Shown in pieces: positions 24,542 to 36,000 of a stretch of 64,000 bases of DNA. Within the stretch, counting starts at the first letter, position 1; each line of letters starts with the position of its first letter. The position numbers and the translations under genes were made by a program. This DNA is from Bursaphelenchus xylophilus (Eukaryota > Nematoda > Chromadorea > Rhabditida > Aphelenchoididae). Under the pieces are notes generated by a model that saw nothing but the letters and a program-made list of their open reading frames with translations, made no database searches and was not told the origin of the DNA. The stretch is from the NCBI GenBank assembly GCA_904066235.2, contig CAJFCV020000001.1, positions 5,704,001 through 5,768,000 on the forward strand, given 5' to 3'.

Positions 24542-25033
24542 CTTTATCAATGTGATCTTTAAGATCTAAAAGACATTTCTTTAACTCCTATTTTCGTAAC
24601 TTTATATTTTTTTTACGTTATGCTTGACCTATTTGATCCATAACTTTAAATTTGCAAAGTCTATGTTATTTCCCTCTCTTCTAACTACCGGGTAGTTGGT
24701 CATGACCAATTATTATGTATATTTCCATCTTTTTACGCAATACTCTCTTTCTTTCGCCAAAATTATAATCCTACATATTTATCCTTATTTATCGTAAAAA
24801 ACAACGGATCTATCAACTCAGGAAATAATAAACGCAGTGCCTGATTGACCCCATTTGGTTTTTGGTGTGTGTAAACTGGCTAGCCAGTGGTATAAAGTTC
24901 GAAAATTACTATCAGTTTTTATTGTTGAGTCCCAGCACGAAAACAAACACGCCTAAATCGAAATGCCAACGAAAAAATAAAATTTCGAAAAAATATCGCA
25001 GTTTTTCACAAGTTGTTGTAATTCCAGGCCAAG
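24542..25033. other. Spacer between CARMIL and TIM44 genes
   Basis: 492 bp. It holds the CARMIL 3' UTR with an AATAAA at 24827-24832 and an acceptor-like ATTCCAG at about 25021-25027, six bases before the TIM44 ATG. From the polyadenylation signal to that acceptor is about 195 bp, so an operon is possible but not compelling. Confidence 0.5.
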
Positions 25034-26741
25034 ATGAGGTCACTGGCAGCGTTTTCGGGTAATGTGAGCCGGAGTAGACGACAGCAACTTCAATTCATTC
25101 ATGCAGTTTCTCAAACGCATAGTGTGAGTTGATTTTCTTTCTTTATTCTTCTCTTTAGAGATTGGCGGCGCTCCAGACTATTCGAGATTACAGTCAACAG
25201 CAGCCTCAGAAGAGTGGAAACTTCTTCTCGAATCTGATTAATAATATTACCGAGGAATTGGAGAGAAACAAGGAACTTCAGGTATATCTTATATGCCATC
25301 ATGAAACTGATCATTTAGAAAAATAAGCAAGAGTTAGAAGAACGATTGAAGAAAGTATCGAACACTGAAGCCATAAAAGAGGCCCGGAAGAAGTTTGTGA
25401 GTTCTAGTTTGTTCTTTGGTGTTGCCTATTTAGAGAAGAAGTTTGTGCATCATGTTGTTTTAGGAGAAAGTGACCGAAGAAAGTATGCAAAGCAATGCTA
25501 TTGTAACTGTCAAGCTAAAAGAGTTCAAGGATCATGTTGATAAAATGGTAGCGGAGATAAAGAGTTCAGAAGCCGGGAAAGAAGCCATTAAACAGGCTAA
25601 AATTGCCGTTGAAAAACTAGAACAGGCTGCTCAAACCGTGGGGAATACACAGACATACAAACAAGTGGCATCTACAGCCAAGGTAGTAAGAGATGAATTG
25701 GATGGTTTGGCCGATGTTAGGATGTACTCTAGACCTGGTGAGCTTACTTTTCTATATTATATTCGATTTTAGAGCAACTCAAAATGAGAACTGATGCATT
25801 TAGCACAAGCGCGTTTTCCAATCGAACAGTCGAAGCTAATACGTATGTTTTGACATAGTTTATTAAGTGCGCCGTTAATTTATCATAAAAATTTTTATTG
25901 TTTTAGTGAGGCAACTGGTGTCGAGTTACATAAAGAGTCCAAGTGGTATGCAGGATGGAAGAATTTCTCCGATAACAACGCTTATTTTAATAGTAAGTGT
26001 ACTAAGCGTCTATTTCAAAAAGTTCATTTCTTTTTCACCCGATTTTGCTTCAGAAGTCCTTGATTGGAAGACCAAGTACGACGAAAGTGAGAATCCCTTC
26101 GTCCGGATAGTCAGAGGGGTCACCGAACGAGTAGGCCATGTGTTCACCGCTCAAAGTGAAGTCTCTGAAGTCCTTACCGAGATCGCCAAGATCGATCCCA
26201 GCTTCGACAAACACGAATGGCTTCGGTTTTGTGAGAAAGAAGTGGTCCCCAATATTTTGGAAGCCTTCATTAGAGGAGATTTGAAGGTTCTGGAAGACTG
26301 GTGCCATGAAAGAGCCTTTAATATGATGGCTACAATGATCAAAGACATGAAGAAGGTCGGTTACACTACTGCTGACAGTAGAGTCATCGATATTAGCAAG
26401 ATGGAGGTAAGCGGCATGAAGAATATGAAAAAGGATTGCAGATGGTATCCGGGAAGATGATGGATCAGGGGCCGGTATTGGTGATCACTTTCCAGGTCTT
26501 TATGATTCATGTCGTCAAAAATGCGGCTGGCAAAGTCATCGAAGGGGATCCGGTAAGTGTAATGTAAATGGGTCATGTCTAAAGTAATATTATTTTGAGT
26601 ATTGATGACATTTTCTTGTAGAACACTCCCGTCCGAGTCCATCACGTATGGGTTATGTGCCGTGATATGCAGGAATACAATCCCGCCGTCGCCTGGAAAC
26701 TCCTCGAATTGCATTACCAAGAAGGCGCGCTCTCTCTCTAG
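25034..26741 (+). CDS. timm-44: Mitochondrial import inner-membrane subunit TIM44
   Basis: Nine exons (25034-25123, 25159-25281, 25319-25396, 25464-25737, 25773-25842, 25907-25992, 26054-26406, 26442-26552, 26622-26741) give 434 residues in phase. The N-terminus is basic with no acidic residues (MRSLAAFSGNVSRSRRQQ), a mitochondrial presequence. The middle is a charged coiled coil (about 45-170). The C-terminal TIM44 domain starts near KVLDWKTKYDESENPFVRIV and includes DPSFDKHEWLRFCEKE, VLEDWCHERAFN and the closing MQEYNPAVAWKLLELHYQEG. TIM44 tethers mtHsp70 to the TIM23 channel on the matrix side and is essential for presequence import. Most introns are 34-67 nt. An acceptor-like site directly precedes the ATG, so the mRNA is probably trans-spliced. 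Confidence 0.94.
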
Positions 26742-27976
26742 ATTAGTCCAAAGTTGATTGTTATCCGTTATGTTAAGGCTAGGAATAAAAGATTTTTTTC
26801 TGGGGCCGCGATTCTTTTGGTCATCCAGCTTTATGATGTGATAATATAATCTCATACAACTAGATAACCAAAGAAAGCGAAGGTCCCTCCAGTAGAAGGG
26901 CTAAAGTAATATCAAAAGTTCTAGTAATTAGTCAGGGAATGTTTCGTAGATGAATGCCCCCTTTCGAAGAGACGTCTCTGTGGATGTAACCCTCTCGGAT
27001 TACAAATCTTATCACTGAAGTCGAGACCTTCTACATCCCGAGCTGATAAGGTACCCTATTTGAAGGCGATTCAACTGTTTTTTGGATGGGGCGGGGAATA
27101 AGATCCAGGAAGATGGCAGTCGTCTGAAGTCCGTCGTCGAATCGAGGGCATCCGCTCTCCTGCTTCCCCCCAATCTCTCGCCTTTTTTTCATTTTTCGGC
27201 ATTTCCGTTGATTTGAAACATTAACGGACTTTTATCAATCTCTTTTTTCCAGGGTTTCTCCGCTCGGACATCTCAAGAGCTTATAATTCTCTCAGTTTTT
27301 TGCTCGCCTTTTGTCGGTTCCCCGTTTCCGCTAATCCATCGGCGGATTTCGTCGATCCGTCGCTGACCCGTATTAATGCGAACTTTATCCATTTCGTCGC
27401 CATTTGTCACCAGAATTGCACTTGACAAAGGCTGTTAATTGACAAACGAACCTCTCAGTCGGAGCTTCTGCAGATCCGAGAAGGCTGACTGCAGTCAGGT
27501 CCATCCATCTCCTCCACATATGAGATTTGAGAAAAAAAACTTCTTTGAACTTGAGCCGGTTTTGGAACATTGCTAAAAACTATGATAAGATCTGCTGTAA
27601 GTGAGGAGTGAATACAAAGGCTTGCAAAGAAAGATGACAATTCATTCATCAAATTTCAAATACAAAACAGGATTCGGAGGATTCGAAGAGCGAATCATTC
27701 ATTACAAAGCGGCTAAAATTGATAAATCCATCGGAAACTCATCTGTTGTCAATCACGTTACAATTTGCAATGTTATTAACACAGCACAAAGTAAAATACG
27801 CCCAGAATCCACATTCATTGCATCCCAAAACACGTCCCGCCACGAAAATATTTTGCGAAAAATCATTTATTTGAAATTCTTGTATTTTTCATCGTCAAAA
27901 AATTTCGATCGAGGGCAGGAATTGTCGTTTTGCTTGTTCTCATCTACTCGTCCCATTCATTTTTTGCTTGTTGTAG
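26742..27976. other. Intergenic spacer upstream of the TPXL-1-like gene
   Basis: About 1.2 kb holding the TIM44 3' UTR and the promoter region of the next gene. No coding frame with support is present. The acceptor CTTGTTGTAG ends directly at the following ATG. Confidence 0.5.
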
Positions 27977-29152
27977 ATGTCGGCCAGCTCAGATCCATTC
28001 AATTTTAAGATTCCAAAAAACATCGAATTCGGCGACGTTGGGGCCGACGATGATGTGTTCAACAGTAAGCCGAGTATTTGAGTCATTTACAAAGAGTTTA
28101 GAGACGAATGGATGGGGAAGCCCAGAATTTTATGCACAGAGAAAGGCGGCGGAAAGACAAAAGAAACTGGAAGCGATTGATGCCAAATTGAGACGGTTGT
28201 CCGCGTAAGTTTATATTAATTTTGTCTATTCTCATGTTTAGTCTCAAGGACTCCGAGAAGGAGAATCAGAGGTCTAAGAATGTAATTCCCGTTAAGCCTG
28301 TAAATAGTAACGAAGGGTAAGGCAAATCATTGCGAGGATATTCTTTTAGTCGGCCTGTACTTCAACCATCGACCGTCAGAACTCGAGCTTCTTCTCAGCC
28401 GCCTGTCCAACCAGTGGTTTCAGCCAAGCCCGTAGTTCAACCATTAATAAGGTAAGTTTTAGACAATTTATTTTGAACTTTTTAGTCGTCTTCGCTCAAA
28501 CTCAATGGTTCGAACTCCAGCTGCTCCTCATGGCATGGAACTCAGAGGTCGTCCACAGGAGAGAAAGGTTCCGGCTTTTGTTAGGCAAGCCGTGAAAGCT
28601 ACTCCGACCTTATCCAGGTCTTCTCCTTTGGTCAGAAGAGCTGCCGCCGTTACCTCTCGCCTTCGTAATTCATCTCAAGATCTCGTAAAACCTGCGGAAT
28701 CTCCCGCCGTTCGCAGTGTTAGAGGTATTCCAGTGGTTGCTGCTTATCATCCGGGTAAAAAGGCCGCAGAAAAACCGAAGGAAGATTCCGAATCAAAGGA
28801 GAACCAGAAGCCAACGGTGCAAAAGTCATTGGTTCAGCCAGTCCCAAACCCGGTTGGACGAGTCCTCCGTTCCTTCAGCCAGCCTCGGCAGACTCCAACA
28901 CCAGCGACTGTTCCAATTGAGAAGAAGCCAATGCAATCAACGCCTAAGGCACTTCCCATTCCAAGCAGATTACAAGCCAGACCTCCAGCGATGCCCAGGA
29001 TTGTGAGACCCAAGAACAATCAAGAGAATGTCCCCAGTCGTGTTGATGCCTCAGGCGCTGATGTTTTGAATAAGAAGCCCGTTAATCGTAGATTCAGTTT
29101 CATGGCCCCCACCTTCGCGAGTCGTCGCAGATCAATGGCTGCCCCAGAGTAA
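27977..29152 (+). CDS. tpxl-1: TPX2/TPXL-1-like Aurora-A activator and microtubule protein (probable)
   Basis: Exons 27977-28064, 28102-28204, 28242-28316, 28350-28451 and 28486-29152 give 344 residues in phase. The N-terminus has the bipartite Aurora-A-binding layout of TPX2: an aromatic/hydrophobic strand PFNFKIPKNIEFGDVG and, after an acidic stretch, a helix beginning NGWGSPEFYAQRKAAERQ. The rest is basic, Pro/Ser-rich and low in predicted structure, with a KEN sequence in SEKENQRSK (about residues 68-76) that may be a degradation signal and a second in SKENQKP. The length and layout resemble C. elegans TPXL-1, which activates AIR-1 on spindle microtubules. Similarity outside the N-terminus is low, so the assignment rests mainly on those 60 residues. 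The ATG directly follows a GTTGTAG acceptor, suggesting trans-splicing. Confidence 0.6.
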
Positions 29153-30168
29153 CATGTATAATATTTTTTTTATTTATTACCCGGAGAATATTTTTATGAT
29201 ATCCGTTTCAATGTCAGTAAATAGCATTAATCTGATTTACGTCTTCATTTTGTTGTAAAGGCTACTATTTTCTCTCTCGAACTTTGTTGTCCAAGTCTTG
29301 GAGAACCGCAAACAAAAGGTTTTTGTTGGTTGCAAAAAGTTCAGAGAGCAAAATTACTTTAAAGACTGGATTAGAAGTGTTTTGAATGGTCGAGGCTACG
29401 GTAAAGTTCGGTTTTCACATGTTTTGCCTGAGGTCATCTGACTGTGATCAAAGCGGAAATGTCAATCAACCATCAGTCTGGATGTTTACCAGGAAAACAG
29501 CAGAAGATTTTTATAAAAACATTTTTACTGTTAGGTCTGTGATTGGTTAGGATAATTTATATTTTTGGATGATTTCCCAAATTTTAATTGATCTAAAATA
29601 ATTTCTGACCCAAATCCCTCATTTTTTGTGTGTTTCTCTAAACTTTTTGAGATGTTTTTGGCCGGGAAAAGGACCTGTCCATGCATCTGGACTGAAGACA
29701 TTTCCTCCTAATGGCGTGGGCGAAATCAAGTGATTGGAACAGGGTCTGTGCCCTCAGGGAATGATCGGGAAAGGGCTGAAAAGTTCGATCCGAACCGAGA
29801 CGACCTCATACTAAAGAGAAGAGGGGGGATTTAGGGAAACCTGGAGGTCCAGAGCCGGATCGGATGGGTAAGATCAGCTGTCCAGTGTAACATCGAAAGG
29901 AGAAGATCAGAGAGGCCTGAGGGAGTGAAGAGATTGTGAATGTTGAGGGCGAAAATCTGGCATCGAACAAAAGTGCCGGAGGCGTGGGAGAAGGGAACAG
30001 CCGTCGCCCCGCCAATCCCCCGCCCCTCGGACTGTCTGCCCCTCTCCGCGATCGCCCCGCTCCCTTCACACGGCCCCTTTTCCGATCGCCTAGGGCCTTT
30101 TTTTGCGATCTCCGGATCTCGGGCCTTTTTCTCGAATTGCCCAGCATTCAGCTCGAAAGTCGTTGACA
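29153..30168. other. Intergenic, upstream region of troponin C
   Basis: About 1 kb with no supported gene. The distal half is AT-rich and the proximal part (about 29980-30130) is markedly GC-rich and pyrimidine-rich. It is the likely muscle promoter of troponin C. I do not see a motif that I can assign with confidence. Confidence 0.5.
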
Positions 30169-32767
30169 ATGGTAGGTTCTTTTCGCCCTGGCATTTTCAA
30201 TATTATGTATAGAATTTAAACCGCAAATCCTTTTGTAGCGGCTTGTAAGAGTAGTGTTTGCTTGTTAGGGTTACGGTAAACAATTTTTTACAGTTTGAAC
30301 GGTACTTTACTGTATACTTTTGGACTTTTTGAGATCAAGTTTTTTTTTAAATTATTTCTGATTAAAAAATATGACTAAAAGGATAATTTCAGGCCGAAGA
30401 TATTGAAGAGATTCTTTCTGAGATCGATGGATCCCAAATGGAGGGTATGTATTTTAACTTCATTTTGATCCAAACATTTCAAAAAATTGAATATTTTTAC
30501 CAAAGATATTATGTGCAATATAATTGATATCTTTGCAGAGTACCAACGCTTCTTCGACATGTTCGACCGCGGAAAACAAGGCTACATCATGGCCACGCAG
30601 ATCGGCCAGATCATGCACGGCATGGAGCAGGACTTCGACGAGAAAACGCTCCGCAAACTGATCCGCAAATTCGACGCCGACGGCTCCGGAAAGCTGGAAT
30701 TCGACGAGTTCTGCGCCCTCGTCTACACTGTCGCCAACACCGTGGACAAAGAGACTTTGGAGAAGGAGTTGCGAGAAGCCTTCAGGCTGTTCGACAAAGA
30801 AGGAAACGGCTACATTTCCCGACCCACCCTCAAGGCCCTGTTGAAAGAGATCGCCGATGATCTGACTGATGCTCAGCTCGAGAGTGCTGTCGATGAAATC
30901 GATGAGGATGGATCTGGAAAGATTGAATTCGAAGGTAATTTTTACTTCAATTATACTCCCCGTACAATGTTTTGACCCCCCTCGTAACTCGGTCCAAGGT
31001 GTACTAATTCGGACCAAATTTGGTATGTAGTATACTCACAGGCTAGTAACAAAAAATAACATAGCTAGACCTACCTTATAGTTGAATTTCAAAAGCTAGG
31101 GGCAATTTTCAAAAATCACCTTAAAAAATCGAGGAAAAAGTTTTGACCCCCCTTAAAAAAAAGTTAGATATCGCCAGCGGATGCCACGCAAACTTATTGT
31201 AATCGACGTCCCATACCTGAATACAGGTTAATATATGGTTTTCCGTTGAATTGTTCGTTGCATTTAAGGATTCAACGCGTTAAACCGTTTTTGATGTAGA
31301 CCTGCCCAAAATTGTAAAAATCTTGCCCTAGCGCTTTTCTAGAGCTCTAAATTGGGTTTATATTATGTGCTTTAGACCTGTATTTACCTTCTCCTTTCAA
31401 TAAAAGTGCATGGTGGCCTGGCGGTGTAGATTCGGCAGATACCCTCTGGTCATGCCCAGCCTTGGTGAGCCATTTGCTCTTTGACTCAAGGTCGAGATGC
31501 GGTCGTTAGGTCCTCAGTGTAATCCTGAGACCCCTATTTACTCTCAAGCAAAGAATAAACTCCCGCTGACACGGTCTCATATGGTTTGCAGGCACAACTT
31601 CGCCGATCTGCACCTTGACGAAAAACCCGCATTTTTCAAATGGATTTTTAGCCACCAAAGACGGCTTTCATTTGATGGACCAGGTAATTTAAGACGCTAC
31701 AGCACCCACCATACTCATTTGAGACGTATGAAACGCCAAATGGGAGGTGGGGATGTAATAGTACTCGGGGTCATCTACAGTAACGGCAAACTTAAGATTA
31801 AGGTGAATGAAACCCATTGCAAAACGTGTCAAATCAAAACATTTTACATTGCTGAGAGTAGCTAGGAGTCTCAGGATTACATTGAGGACCTAACGACCAC
31901 ATCTCGACATTGAGTCAAAGAGCAAATGGCTCACCAAGGCTGGGCATGACAAGAGGGTATCTGCCGAATCTACACCGCCAGGCCACCATGCACTTTTATT
32001 GAAAGGAGAAGGGAAATACAGGTCTAAAGCACATAATATAAGCCCAATTTAGAGCTCTAGAAAAGCGCTAGGGCAAGATTTTTACAATTTTGGGCAGCTC
32101 TACATCAAAAACGGTTTAACGCGTTGAATCCTTAAATGCAACGAACAATTCAACGGAAAACCATATATTAACCTGTATTCAGGTATGGGACGTCGATTAC
32201 AATAAGTTTGCGTGGCATCCGCTGGCGATATCTAACTTTTTTTTAAGGGGGGTCAAAACTTTTTCCTCGATTTTTTAAGGTGATTTTTGAAAATTGCCCC
32301 TAGCTTTTGAAATTCAACTATAAGGTAGGTCCAGCTCTGTTATTTTTTGTTACTAGCCTGTGAGTATACTACATACCAAATTTGGTCCGAATTAGTACAC
32401 TTTGGACGGAGTTAGGAGGGGGGTCAAAACATTGTACGGGGAGTATATAAGTTTCCGTTTCTAAATACAGTAATCCAATTTTATGGCTTGAAATAATATT
32501 TTTTGGAAAAATTCTTTCGCTGTTTTTGGAAAAAATGACGTGTAATGTCCTGAGATACTGTAATATGCCCTTAGGAATTTTGAGTTTTGAATTTCACCTA
32601 CAGAACTCCTCTCTTGTTTACTTATAATCTTATTTCCGAATTCTTTTTCTAAATCTTTCGTTACGTAATATACCTCAGTTTTTTTGACCTACTCTCCTTG
32701 ATCCAGATCACTCAAATCTCTCTTAATTTCAGAATTCTGGGAGCTGATGGCTGGCGAGTCCGACTGA
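30169..32767 (+). CDS. pat-10: Body-wall-muscle troponin C (PAT-10 type)
   Basis: Four exons: 30169-30171, 30393-30444, 30539-30934 and 32733-32767, in phase, encode 161 residues, the same length as C. elegans PAT-10 as I recall it. The first exon contains only the ATG. Four EF-hands can be placed: the first (FDRGKQGYIM, about 27-36) lacks acidic ligands, the second FDADGSGKLEFDE at 63-75 is intact, the third FDKEGNGYISRP lacks Asp at one position, and the fourth IDEDGSGKIEFEE is intact. The C-terminus ends EFWELMAGESD. The protein binds calcium on the thin filament and relieves troponin-I inhibition of muscle contraction. Codons are C-ending in exon 3, consistent with high expression. The last intron is 1798 nt because it contains a transposon of about 1.5 kb. 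Confidence 0.96.
30954..31536 (+). repeat. Left terminal inverted repeat of the Tc3-like element
   Basis: 583 bp, inverted copy of 31863-32445 with few mismatches. It includes stretches matching across the element such as the GACCCCCC run near 30978 and the TGCATGGTGGCCTGGCGGTG block near 31408. Confidence 0.85.
31863..32445 (-). repeat. Right terminal inverted repeat of the Tc3-like element
   Basis: 583 bp, inverted copy of 30954-31536, ending in GGGGAGTA directly before the TA target duplication. Confidence 0.85.
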
Positions 32768-33038
32768 GCAAACAACTCAACCTTCTCCATTGTCTTTTTT
32801 CTTGTTTAATTCTGATTTCAATTATTGTAAACTGGCAAAAAAAGTAATTACAATACTTGTTCGGATCGTATTTGACTTGATGGACCCTTCAACTTTCGTC
32901 GAAGAAACAAACCTTTGTGCTCTTTTATTTCCAGGATTTTTGGGTACTCTCGAGATATGAGAGATCGGATTACCAAGGTGCTGGGAATAAAAGATAAGGC
33001 AAACAGAAAAGCGAACTTCCCGCTTTATTAATTATTAC

Positions 33039-36000
33039 TCAAAAGAAATTGGATCCAACGGACGAGGTTGAGGAGCAACTACTCGACCTTGTTGTAATGA
33101 CATTAGGTGCCGTGGGAGTGAGAGAAGTGGAGGGATTGCCGCCAATTTGGCCACTCAGCTCTTCCATTTGATCTAGATCCTCGGATAAGGAGACCGAATT
33201 CCGAGCTCTCATCAATTGCGCCGGAAGGGAAATATTTGGAGGATTTTGGAGACGTTCTCCTTGTACTTGGGCCAACGGTGGAATCTCGGCTTTGGGACGG
33301 CGTTTTTGCGATGTTCTCTCTGAAAAGTTCATCTCACATTATACAGGGTGTCCAGAGAAATTCCGCGGAAAGTGTTTGCCGATTTCTCGGCGCTTAGGCA
33401 AGATATCCAAAAAATTCTTTTTTCATTAGAAAGAAGACTATGGGCGGTTTTTTTTTCTAAAAAAGTTTTTTTGTCCGCCGACGCGGAACATACTGTATTC
33501 GGCGGAGACTTTTGGTAGCTTTTTTGGTCATCACACCAATCTTAAAAGCTTTACTATGATCCTGAAACTATCGGGAAGCCTTCAGTTTTTTTCCACAGAG
33601 GATCAGGGGACCGACGACAACGCTATGCAATTGCATTTAGCGACTGCACCGCATTGTGTAGTTGCGTCAACGGCGATAAAGTCCGACCGCATCGTGCGGA
33701 GGTTTGAAACAGTGGGGCAAAAAGAAGTTCAATCAAAAAATATTTTGTTGTTTTCTGGTACACCAAGTCGTTTACTGATGGCTAAGATGCTGCCACGGCT
33801 TGGCGACGAAATTTTGGAGAGCATATGGGATCAGCAAAGAATGCTAGCCACATAATGTTTGGGACATCTCCTATCCAAAGCTGAGTTGTGGCCTCCGCCA
33901 ATACGGAAAGCTCGCCATTCCATTGCCGAACGTTTGGTAAACATAAAAATAAGATAACATTCTCTTTTTAACCCTCAGAAATCGTACTGAAGCTTTTAAG
34001 AGTGGTGTGATGACCAAAAAAGCTACCAAAAGTCTCCGCCGAATACAGTATGTTCCGCGTCGGCGGACAAAAAAACTTTTTTAGACAAAAAACCGCCCAT
34101 AGTCTTCTTTCTAATGCAAAAAGAATTTTTTGGATGTCTTGCCTAAGCGCCGAGAAATCGGCAAACACTTTCCGCGGAATTTCTCTGGACACCCTGTACA
34201 TGGGGCTTTCTGTTACCATGCAATAATACATTTAAATTAGGCTTCTTAAGTGGTCAACTAAATTCAGCCAAAATGACGTCAAATTTCAGTGACGACCGCA
34301 ACTTGACGTAATTTAAAAAAAATCGAAAAAATTAAATTAAAAAAGTAAATTACTGACTGTAAAAATCATTGCAAGAAATACTTACCATGACGCACGATGA
34401 TCCCTTTGTCTTCGGATTTATCCCCCTCGATCACCTTCAACAGTTTGTTTTGATAGTTGACAATATGCTCCAGATTCCTGCTGAGCTTCTCCATCTTTGT
34501 TTTGAGGACCACATTCTCTTCACTCAACTCGTTCAACTTGTTCGACAACTCCAGAGAACTTTGAAGATGCTTATGTGAGAGCAGTGCGCAATTGAATTTC
34601 CTTCTGGACAGATCGTCCAAACAGTCCTCCTCGAAGTCGTGGAGGTGTTTGAGGTCTGCCTCGTCGAAGTAAACTTCTGAAAACTACAATTCTTTATTTT
34701 TTCAAAATTTTTCGAATTAAAAACTTTTTTGTCAAAAATTTTGATGATTCAAATAACACAAAACACTTACTAATAGAGAACTCGGCGTTGTTATTATACG
34801 CTTGATAAGTAGCCTTTGTTCCGCAGATCTTCCTCTTTACATATTTACATAACAACCAGATATGTACAAATGGAGTGAATGGAGGCGGAATGATCGGGGT
34901 GCTCTCGTATTCCAGGACTTGTTGGTATCTCTGGAACATCCAAACCTGCTGAGACATGGCATTTGTCACATTGAAGATATTACTGTAACAAAAATTAATT
35001 TTAAAATATTTGAGATCAAGCGTAATTTAAAATTTTTCCTCACTTAAAGATAGCGATCAGCATATTGATAAGCAATATATTGGCGACAAGCAGAAAGATT
35101 GTCATCAAAACCGGGGGTATCCATCCTCCGGGGACACAGTTGGTCCCCTCATCTCCACAAGTGTCAATTTCCCCCGCATACACCTCTCCATAAAGCATAA
35201 AGTAGGGCTTGTAGAAGATGTTCCTCACCAAAATCCAGCCCCATTTCTCGTGAGGGAACGTGATGGACTGTCTGGCCACTCCGAAGGCCATCAAGGTCAC
35301 CAGGAGCATGATGATTATATAACTCATGGCCAGAACCATCTTCCCCGCCATCGTAATGTAAGGGCCGAGACGGGGATGGACGCTCAGAAAGTCAAACAGT
35401 TTCATGTGCCAGATCACCGAATTCGAGGCCAAAATCACTCGGGATAAAGTGTGGATTCGATCGGCGTCGAATCGGAAATAGAAGCCGATCATGAAAGTGA
35501 TGACTCCAATGGTGGTCAAGATGTTCCAATACCGAGTGTAGAACACCTTCACTTTCTCGATGAGGTTGGAAGATTCGAGGACCAACAGCTGGAATGGGCT
35601 GACTATATTAAAACATTACTTATAGCCATGTATTAAAATTATTTTCATCATGATGAATATAACTATATAAATTATAATGTCAATTACCTTGCGAAAGTGC
35701 TCCATGGTCAGCCCAACAACATAAGCAAAGAGTCCCCATTCCGTATAAGTCACCTTGGCGGCGAATTCAATCAACAAAACATAGCAGAAGGTGAGAAGGA
35801 AAAGGCAAAAAGACAAGGTCCATATCCAAAAGGAGGTGATCGGAGCACCATAAAACAACTCAAACTTTGACCAAGCCGAGGATAAGGTCCTTCGAAGACT
35901 CTGCAACTTATTTTTTGTACTAGAACAAGGATTGAAATCGTCTAATTTATTTCCTCCAACTGTTGTTAGTGTAACAGAAAACATGAAACGTATTCAACTT

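Larger units (their letters stand above)
30954..32445 (+). mobile_element. Tc3-like fold-back transposon with 583-bp terminal inverted repeats
   Basis: The element lies in the last troponin C intron. Its ends are TACTCCCCGTAC... and the reverse complement, flanked by TA on both sides (30952-30953 and 32446-32447), the Tc1/mariner target duplication. The two arms run 30954-31536 and 31863-32445 and are near-perfect inverted copies. The 326-bp core, on the + strand, keeps a piece of a Tc1/Tc3-family transposase (RRLSFDGPGNLRRYS, then RQMGGGDVIVLGVIYSNGKL), with the catalytic acidic position of the usual SDEKRF-type motif lost. It is therefore a non-autonomous deletion derivative. Long arms are also a feature of Tc3. 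High arm identity suggests a recent insertion. Confidence 0.85.

Noticed and set aside
26361..26855. 164-codon minus-strand frame
   Set aside because: Overlaps the last three TIM44 exons in antisense and spans their introns; no independent support.
30460..31017. 185-codon minus-strand frame
   Set aside because: Antisense of the troponin C EF-hand exon.
31497..31865. 122-codon plus-strand frame considered as a host gene
   Set aside because: Its translation matches a Tc3-type transposase fragment and it starts inside the element's inverted repeat, so it belongs to the transposon.
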